NCBI GenBank assembly: GCA_023299965.1
Contig: JALZVN010000415.1
Coordinates: 1 to 11,257, forward strand
DNA length: 11,257 nucleotides
Source: Saprospiraceae bacterium
Lineage (GTDB): Bacteria > Bacteroidota > Bacteroidia > Chitinophagales > Saprospiraceae
Direction of reading: 5' to 3'
Shown here one piece after another: positions 6,221 through 11,257 of this stretch. The position numbers were made by a program, and so were the translations under genes. Position 1 is the stretch's first letter; every line of letters begins with the position of its first letter. The notes beneath the pieces are model-generated. The model was not told the DNA's origin. It worked only from the letters and a program-made list of their open reading frames with translations, and ran no database searches.

Positions 6221-8728
6221 ATGGCAAAAAGAAAAAAAGCAGTAAAACCAGTAGAGCAAGAGTTGGTAAACATCAAGGATGTCGGCAAGCATGAGCGGTA
6301 TAAGGATGTCTATACGGACATTTCACCTGACAGGGTAAAAACGGTCAAGCTTAAGGGGCAAACCATACTCTTAAAGAGTGAAAATGACGTGCACTTGAAA
6401 GTGGAATTTCTTACTGAAACCATGGTTCGAGTGAGATACGCCTATCAAGCTCTAGAGGCGGACTTTTCATATGCCATAGATAAGGGATTTAAGTCAAAGA
6501 AGCAGACCATAATTGCTAAAGAATTGTCTAATGCGTACCAGTATTTTGGCAAACAAATCAGCTGTAAAATATCTAAAAAGGATATGAGCGTTGCTTTTTA
6601 TGATCACGAGGATAAACTCATTAATCAGGATGCTGGGGCTTGTACTTTTAGATCGACTATACATAAGGGGTTTATCCATACTGAATTGAAGAAAAAGTCC
6701 ATCAAAACGGAATCCTTCTTTGGTTTGGGAGATAAATCATGCAGCCTTCAGTTGCGAGGACAAAAAGTGAATAATTGGAATACCGATGCTTTTGCCTACG
6801 GGGTAAAAACAGATCCATTATACAAGACGATTCCATTTTACTATGGCCTTAAACAAGGAGTAGGATACGGAATCTTCCATGATAATTCTTTTAGATCTCA
6901 CTTTGATTTTGACTCCAACAACAAGGGGGAAATAAGCTATATGGCTGAAGGTGGAGAGGTCAACTATTACTTCATGTATGGTCCTGCATTGACTTCTGTG
7001 GCTGAACAATACGCTAATTTAACAGGTGTTCCAGAGTTGCCTCCTATGTGGGCTCTTGGCTTTCATCAATGCAGATGGAGCTATTACCCAGAAGATAGAT
7101 TTATAAAGGTAGCAGAAGAGTTTAGAAAACGAAAAATACCATGTGATTCCATCTATTTGGACATTGATTATATGGATGGTTTTAGATGCTTTACGGTAAA
7201 CAAGAAGTTTTTCCCAAAACTGAAGAAAGCAATAAAAAACCTAGATAAAAAAGGCTTCGATACAGTGGTTATGATTGATCCAGGTATCAAAGCAGAGAAA
7301 GGGTATTTTGTATATGACCAAGGATTAGAAAAAGATTTTTTCTGTAGGCGTACAGATGGAAGGCTAATGGTCGGTCCAGTATGGCCGGACAGCTGTGTAT
7401 TTCCTGACTTTACGGACAAGAAAGTTCGTCAGTGGTTTGGGGAGTTGTACAAAGAACTATACAATGAAACGGGAGTAAGTGGATTTTGGAATGACATGAA
7501 TGAACCAGCCGTTTTCAAAGTAAAATCTTGCACCTTCCCAGATGAGGTACTTCATCATTATGAAGGCCACGGAGGTAACCATAGAAAAGCACACAATATC
7601 TATGGAATGCAGATGACTAATGCCACTCAGAAAGGACTAAAGAAGCTAAATAAAAAGAAAAGACCTTTTGTATTGACAAGAGCTACTTATAGTGGAGGAC
7701 AGCGTTATTCGTCTGTATGGACTGGAGATAATATTGCGAATTGGGAGCATTTACAGTTGTCCAACACGCAGGTACAAAGACTAAGTGTTTCTGGGTTCTC
7801 TTTTGCAGGATCAGATATTGGAGGCTTTGTAGACCAACCAGATCCAGAGTTAATCACTCGTTGGTTACAATTGGCAGTCTTTCACCCTTTTTATAGAATA
7901 CATTCCATCGGCAATAGAGAAGATGGTTCTGCGGGAGTAGACGAAGCTATTGAAGAATTGAAAAAGACTGATAGGCTAGATCAAGAGCCATGGGCATTTG
8001 GCGAAAAAGCAGAAAAGCTCAATCGTAAGGCAATTGAATTCAGATATCAATTGCTTCCTTACATCTACACTACATTTGAACAGCACATCAGCCATGGTAC
8101 ACCGATGACAAGAAGTATGATTTTTGAAAATCAAACAGTTAAGAAATTTGTCGACGAAGAGCGTGATTTCATGTTTGGTAGAGATCTACTTGTTTCGCCA
8201 GTAATCAGGAAAAAGGCTAAAACTCAAACCATAAATTTACCTTCAGGGAATTGGTATGATTTCCATACCTATGAATCTACTGAAAACAAAAGCAAGATCA
8301 CCATATCATTAGAGGAAGAGCGAATCCCAGTTTACGCAAGAGGAGGCAGTATTATACCTTTTCATCCAGTACGTCAGCACACTAAAGAGAAGTTGACTGA
8401 ATTGACCTTCAAGATATTTACATCTAACGATATGAATATTGGATATCATTATGAAGATGCTGGAGAAGGATACAAGCATCTCAAGGATAAGTATAAAAAA
8501 TTGCATTTTGAATTCACTGGCAAAACGAAAGCCTTTGACTGTATCGTGGCCGCTGAAGGTAAATACAAACTGCCTTACAAAAAGTATATCTTCGAGATTA
8601 TAGGCCTAGAATTTGAGCCCGAGGTATTGGTGATAGATGGTAAAAAATCAAAGTGCAAATATCATCCAGAGACTAAAACTTTAATTGTACAAAGTAGTAA
8701 GATGATCACAAAAATGAGGATTAGCTAA
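6221..8728 (+). CDS. GH31 alpha-glucosidase-type glycoside hydrolase, cytoplasmic
   Basis: This 835-residue enzyme is predicted to release alpha-linked glucose from the non-reducing ends of malto-oligosaccharides or related alpha-glucans by a retaining mechanism. The layout is typical of GH31: an N-terminal beta-sandwich (about 30-265, with FFGLGDKS at 166-173), a (beta/alpha)8 barrel (about 270-625) and C-terminal beta domains (about 626-835, with GRDLLVSPV at 653-661). The barrel shows YLDIDYMDG (312-320), GFWNDMNEP (421-429) with nucleophile D425, LTRATYSGGQR (485-495), WTGDN (500-504) with acid/base D503, GSDIGGF (530-536) and FYRIHS (557-562, with H561). Every expected catalytic residue is present. 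There is no signal peptide; the lysine-rich start MAKRKKAVKP points to the cytoplasm. It converges on two GH13 genes, which supports an alpha-glucan role. Related alpha-xylosidase or alpha-glucan lyase activities cannot be excluded from sequence. Confidence 0.95.
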   Translation: MAKRKKAVKPVEQELVNIKDVGKHERYKDVYTDISPDRVKTVKLKGQTILLKSENDVHLKVEFLTETMVRVRYAYQALEADFSYAIDKGFKSKKQTIIAKELSNAYQYFGKQISCKISKKDMSVAFYDHEDKLINQDAGACTFRSTIHKGFIHTELKKKSIKTESFFGLGDKSCSLQLRGQKVNNWNTDAFAYGVKTDPLYKTIPFYYGLKQGVGYGIFHDNSFRSHFDFDSNNKGEISYMAEGGEVNYYFMYGPALTSVAEQYANLTGVPELPPMWALGFHQCRWSYYPEDRFIKVAEEFRKRKIPCDSIYLDIDYMDGFRCFTVNKKFFPKLKKAIKNLDKKGFDTVVMIDPGIKAEKGYFVYDQGLEKDFFCRRTDGRLMVGPVWPDSCVFPDFTDKKVRQWFGELYKELYNETGVSGFWNDMNEPAVFKVKSCTFPDEVLHHYEGHGGNHRKAHNIYGMQMTNATQKGLKKLNKKKRPFVLTRATYSGGQRYSSVWTGDNIANWEHLQLSNTQVQRLSVSGFSFAGSDIGGFVDQPDPELITRWLQLAVFHPFYRIHSIGNREDGSAGVDEAIEELKKTDRLDQEPWAFGEKAEKLNRKAIEFRYQLLPYIYTTFEQHISHGTPMTRSMIFENQTVKKFVDEERDFMFGRDLLVSPVIRKKAKTQTINLPSGNWYDFHTYESTENKSKITISLEEERIPVYARGGSIIPFHPVRQHTKEKLTELTFKIFTSNDMNIGYHYEDAGEGYKHLKDKYKKLHFEFTGKTKAFDCIVAAEGKYKLPYKKYIFEIIGLEFEPEVLVIDGKKSKCKYHPETKTLIVQSSKMITKMRIS

Positions 8729-8742
8729 TAGTGGCTAATCCT
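8717..8742. terminator. Hairpin across the GH31 stop codon, possible weak terminator
   Basis: AGGATTAGC (8717-8725) and GCTAATCCT (8734-8742) are perfect 9-bp complements around an 8-nt loop containing the GH31 stop codon TAA (8726-8728). There is no continuous T run; only TTTATTTT at 8753-8760 follows. Placed between convergent genes whose stops are 30 bp apart, it may slow or end transcription from both sides. Confidence 0.4.
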
Positions 8743-8758
8743 GAAAAGCAGGTTTATT

Positions 8759-10093
8759 TTACTGTAGGGTATCTTTACTGAGCACAAGGTAGTCCCAAGG
8801 TTCTAAGTTGAAATTGGGATTACTAGTTAGACTAGTAGTACTGCGGTCAAATACATTATTGTATACACCTTCTAAGCCAATAGTACTCAGTTTTACAGCG
8901 TGCTTTTTAGGACTCAGATTGATAACTGTAACAATTGTATCTCCGTCTTTTTCACGGCTATACGCAATTACGTTATCGTTGTTTGTTTCTAAAAATATAG
9001 CCTCTCCCCCATCTTGTCCATTGCGTAAGGCTTTATTTGTTTTCTTTATGCCTAATAAGGTTCTATAAAAATCGGTGTAGGCATAATTCTTAAAGCCAAT
9101 GGTGTCTTTCTTGAAAAACTCAAGTCGACGTTTTAGAGGCTCTTCTTGTCCGCTATAGATTAATAGCATACCATCAAGTGTAGCTGATAAAACGGCAAAA
9201 GCTTTATGCCCTTCCCCATATTTTTCGAACTCTGTCCCATCCCAACTGTTTTCATCATGATTAGTGGTAAAGTGGATATGATATCCCTTGGTATACCGCT
9301 TTCTATTTTCTTTAATCCACGTTATAATATCACTAGCGTTCTTAGTTCCCGCAGCAATAGCCGTCATAAGATGATGCAACTGCCAACCATAATCCGCTGC
9401 AAAACCGGAAACATTTCGTAAATGAGGTGCTTCAGACTCCGCCAACATAAACACTTTTTTGGTTTGCATTAATTCTCTGATACATGTATCCCAAAAATCT
9501 GTTGGCACCAAGTAAGCTACATCCATTCTAAAACCGTCTATATCGTATTCTGTCAGCCACCACTTCAACTCTGCGGTTATAGCTTTACGCATTGCCATAT
9601 TGCTATAGTCAAGATCTGCAACATCCGACCAACCATGCGACTTCCCAGTACTCGAATCTAATGGATCTGTGATTTCTCCTTTATCATTTTTAATATAGTA
9701 TTCTGGATGTTCCGTAATCCAAACATGGTCCCAGCCAGTATGATTGGGTACAAAATCCAAAATGATTTTCATACCGTTGTTATGAATTTCTTCCACCATC
9801 TCCTTAAAATCGGAAAGACTGCCATGCTCTTCCTCATTCACTGCGGTATAATTTTGTATCGCATAATAACTCCCTAATTCTCCTTTTCGATTTTTCTTAC
9901 TAATAGGATAAATTGGCATAAACCAGAGAATATCTATTCCCATATCCCTAAGTCTCGGTATATGCGGTAAGAATGATTTGAAAGTTGCATCCTTAGTGTA
10001 TTGCCTTAGATTGACTTCATAAATGGTAGCATCCTTTGCCCATGCTGGAGGAGATAGCAGATCCTTTCCTATTATTTGCTTAGTATTTTTCAC
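8759..10093 (-). CDS. GH13 alpha-amylase-family enzyme, copy A (complete, GTG start)
   Basis: This 444-residue enzyme should cleave or transfer alpha-1,4-glucan bonds. The (beta/alpha)8 barrel fills about 20-350 and shows GH13 region I DFVPNH (113-118), region II GFRMDVA (187-193) with nucleophile D191, region III MLAESE with acid/base E219, and region IV TTNHDEN with stabilising D280. A small C-terminal beta domain (about 365-440) contains VIAYSREKDGDTIVTVINLS. There is no signal peptide, so it is probably cytoplasmic and works with the convergent GH31 enzyme. The start is GTG at 10093: an in-frame TAA lies 12 bp upstream and the first ATG inside is codon 51, past the start of the barrel. 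A nine-codon upstream frame (10116-10090) overlaps this GTG. A close paralogue lies 192 bp upstream. Exact specificity (amylase, maltogenic amylase, neopullulanase or transferase) cannot be told. Confidence 0.92.
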   Translation of the reverse strand: MKNTKQIIGKDLLSPPAWAKDATIYEVNLRQYTKDATFKSFLPHIPRLRDMGIDILWFMPIYPISKKNRKGELGSYYAIQNYTAVNEEEHGSLSDFKEMVEEIHNNGMKIILDFVPNHTGWDHVWITEHPEYYIKNDKGEITDPLDSSTGKSHGWSDVADLDYSNMAMRKAITAELKWWLTEYDIDGFRMDVAYLVPTDFWDTCIRELMQTKKVFMLAESEAPHLRNVSGFAADYGWQLHHLMTAIAAGTKNASDIITWIKENRKRYTKGYHIHFTTNHDENSWDGTEFEKYGEGHKAFAVLSATLDGMLLIYSGQEEPLKRRLEFFKKDTIGFKNYAYTDFYRTLLGIKKTNKALRNGQDGGEAIFLETNNDNVIAYSREKDGDTIVTVINLSPKKHAVKLSTIGLEGVYNNVFDRSTTSLTSNPNFNLEPWDYLVLSKDTLQ

Positions 10094-10116
10094 GATGTTA
10101 TTATTTTAGAATCCAT
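10090..10116 (-). promoter_or_regulatory. Short upstream frame overlapping the GH13 copy A start
   Basis: An ATG at 10116 opens a frame reading MDSKIITS and stopping at TGA (10092-10090), which overlaps the GTG start of copy A as GTGA. Such stop-start overlap permits translational coupling and could help an ATG-initiated ribosome restart at the weak GTG. It may equally be chance; there is no further support in the sequence. Confidence 0.3.
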
Positions 10117-10222
10117 GGAGCCGATATAAACAGGACGCCACTCAAGACTTAACACACTTTATGACAAGTGCGCATCATAGATAGATTACTATATAATTAT
10201 TGATCCGAGGCAAAAACAAAAA

Positions 10223-10266
10223 CCATTTTGATAAAAGTTTAATCTATAAACGGTTCCTCAAAATGG
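10223..10266 (-). terminator. Candidate terminator of GH13 copy B
   Basis: Read on the minus strand, CCATTTTGA (10266-10258) pairs with TCAAAATGG (10231-10223) and is followed by TTTTTGTTTTT. Inside the 26-nt loop GTTTA/TAAAC (10251-10247 and 10241-10237) can form a second hairpin. It lies 19 bp after the stop of copy B. The long loop and AT-rich stem make it weaker than the terminator at 5281-5318. If it works, copy A needs its own promoter or depends on read-through. Confidence 0.5.
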
Positions 10267-10285
10267 GGCTTAGCAAATATTCTAA

Positions 10286-11257
10286 TTATTTTACTTTGCT
10301 GAGTACAAGGTAATCCCACGGTTTTAAATTAAAATTGGTATTACTAGATAGGCTTGTAGTACTACTGCCAAATACATTATTGTATGCACCTTCTAAACCA
10401 GCAGTGCTCAGTTCTACGGAGTGCTTTTTAGGACTTAGATTAATAACGGTAACAATTCTATCTCCGTCCTTTTCACGGCTATACGCAACTACACTATCGT
10501 TATTTGTTTCCCAAAACGTAGCCTCTCCCCCATCTTGTCCATTGCGTAAAGCTTTATTCGTTTTCTTTATGCCTAATAAGGTTCTATAAAAGTCAGTGTA
10601 GGAATAATTCTTAAATCCAATTGGATCCTTCTTAAAGAACTCAAGTCGCCGTTTTAGGGGCTCCTCTTGCCCACTGTAAACTAATGGCATACCATCTAGT
10701 GTACTGGATAATATAGCAAATGCCTTATGTCCAGCTCCCATTCTTTCAAACTCAGTACCACTCCAGCTATTTTCATCATGATTAGAGGTAAAGTGGATAT
10801 GGTATCCTTTTGAATAAGCCTTTCTATTCTTATCAAACCAAGGTTGTATATCACTCGCCATTTTTGTGCCTTCGGCGATTTCATTCATTAAATGGTGAAG
10901 CTCCCAGCCATAATCTGCTGCAAATCCAGATACATTTCTCAAGTGATGTATTTCAGACTCAGCCAATAAAAATATCTTCTTGGTTTGCATCAACTCCTTG
11001 ACACAAGCATCCCAATAATCAGTAGGAACTCCATGTGCGACATCCATTCTAAATCCATCAACATCACATTCTGTAAGCCACCACTTCATTTCAGCCGTCA
11101 TGGCCTTTCTCATTTCCATATTGCTATAATCCAAATCAGCCACATCAGTCCAATCCCATGATTTACCTGTTGATGGTTCAATGGGGGCAATGATTTCTCC
11201 CTTATCGTTTTTGGTGTAATATTCTGGATGTTCCGTAATCCATTCGTGATCCCAACC
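10286..11257 (-). CDS. GH13 alpha-amylase-family enzyme, copy B (5' end outside window)
   Basis: The reading frame is open to the right edge, giving 323 visible codons of what should be about 440. The first visible residues are GWDHEWITEHPEYY, aligning with GWDHVWITEHPEYY at about residue 120 of copy A. A GTG at 11143 is an internal valine within TDVADLDYSNM, not the start. Counting from the window edge, region II GFRMDVA has nucleophile D72, region III is LLAESE and region IV is TSNHDEN, so the triad is intact. Compared with copy A, YLVPTDF becomes HGVPTDY after the nucleophile and SEAPHL becomes SEIHHL at the acid/base. Those loops line the substrate cleft in GH13 enzymes, so a different specificity is inferred. 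The protein ends two residues earlier (LSKVK versus LSKDTLQ). Its export status cannot be judged without the N-terminus. Confidence 0.9.
   Translation of the reverse strand, partial: GWDHEWITEHPEYYTKNDKGEIIAPIEPSTGKSWDWTDVADLDYSNMEMRKAMTAEMKWWLTECDVDGFRMDVAHGVPTDYWDACVKELMQTKKIFLLAESEIHHLRNVSGFAADYGWELHHLMNEIAEGTKMASDIQPWFDKNRKAYSKGYHIHFTSNHDENSWSGTEFERMGAGHKAFAILSSTLDGMPLVYSGQEEPLKRRLEFFKKDPIGFKNYSYTDFYRTLLGIKKTNKALRNGQDGGEATFWETNNDSVVAYSREKDGDRIVTVINLSPKKHSVELSTAGLEGAYNNVFGSSTTSLSSNTNFNLKPWDYLVLSKVK

Larger units (their letters stand above)
8759..11257 (-). repeat. Tandem duplication of a GH13 gene
   Basis: Copy A (8759-10093) and copy B (10286-11257 and beyond) are direct repeats at an offset of about 1,521 bp. 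By eye roughly 80% of amino acids agree over about 285 aligned residues. Some DNA blocks are identical, for example 8998-9028 with 10519-10549 and 9039-9070 with 10560-10591. Similarity fades at the stop codons, so the visible duplication boundary is near the gene ends. Confidence 0.9.

Noticed and set aside
8808..10589. Two similar plus-strand frames (8808-9068 and 10335-10589) that look like a conserved gene family.
   Set aside because: They lie antisense to the same part of the two GH13 copies; their likeness follows from the duplication.
11141..11143. GTG at 11143 as the start of a short, separate GH13 gene.
   Set aside because: The frame is open upstream to the window edge and the upstream codons align with copy A (GWDHEWITEHPEYY), so this is an internal valine of a partial gene.

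Overview
The window looks like chromosomal DNA of a Bacteroidota bacterium, most likely a marine Cytophagales/Flavobacteriia-type organism. The evidence is an AT-rich composition, start codons without Shine-Dalgarno sequences, a secreted protein with a type IX secretion (T9SS) C-terminal sorting domain, a lipoprotein with an acidic post-cysteine tail, a TAnnTTTG-type -7 promoter element, and a DAHP synthase/chorismate mutase fusion in the order typical of this phylum. The genus cannot be fixed from the sequence alone.

Left part (1-3671): a minus-strand gene for bifunctional DAHP synthase/chorismate mutase (shikimate pathway entry and the prephenate branch) is followed by a 433-bp intergenic region. 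That region holds a GC-richer structured island with a perfect 23-bp inverted repeat. A plus-strand UbiD-family, prenylated-FMN-dependent decarboxylase with the complete R/E/D catalytic triad comes next.

Middle part (3672-6009): a six-helix membrane protein of unknown function, then a small secreted lamin-tail-domain protein with a T9SS sorting domain and a strong bidirectional terminator. Next is a stretch with a REP-like hairpin and a plausible 39-residue minus-strand small ORF, which lies just downstream of a lipocalin-like lipoprotein gene on the same strand. The lipoprotein gene has a recognisable Bacteroidota promoter.

Right part (6221-11257): an alpha-glucan module. A plus-strand GH31 alpha-glucosidase-type enzyme faces, tail to tail, two minus-strand tandem GH13 alpha-amylase-type genes. 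The first GH13 gene is complete and starts at GTG; the second is cut by the window edge. None of the N-termini that can be seen (GH31 and the complete GH13) has a signal peptide, so the module probably acts on malto-oligosaccharides or glycogen-type glucans in the cytoplasm. The GH13 copies are about 80% identical. Their catalytic triads are the same, but the residues just after the nucleophile and the acid/base differ, which suggests duplication followed by a change in specificity.

I found no CRISPR array, phage, insertion sequence, RNA gene or recognised defence system. The points most worth a second look are the GH13 duplication, the structured island at about 1596-1745, the 39-codon small ORF, and the recurrent ACCATTT palindromes at gene ends. 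None of them amounts to a demonstrated new system.
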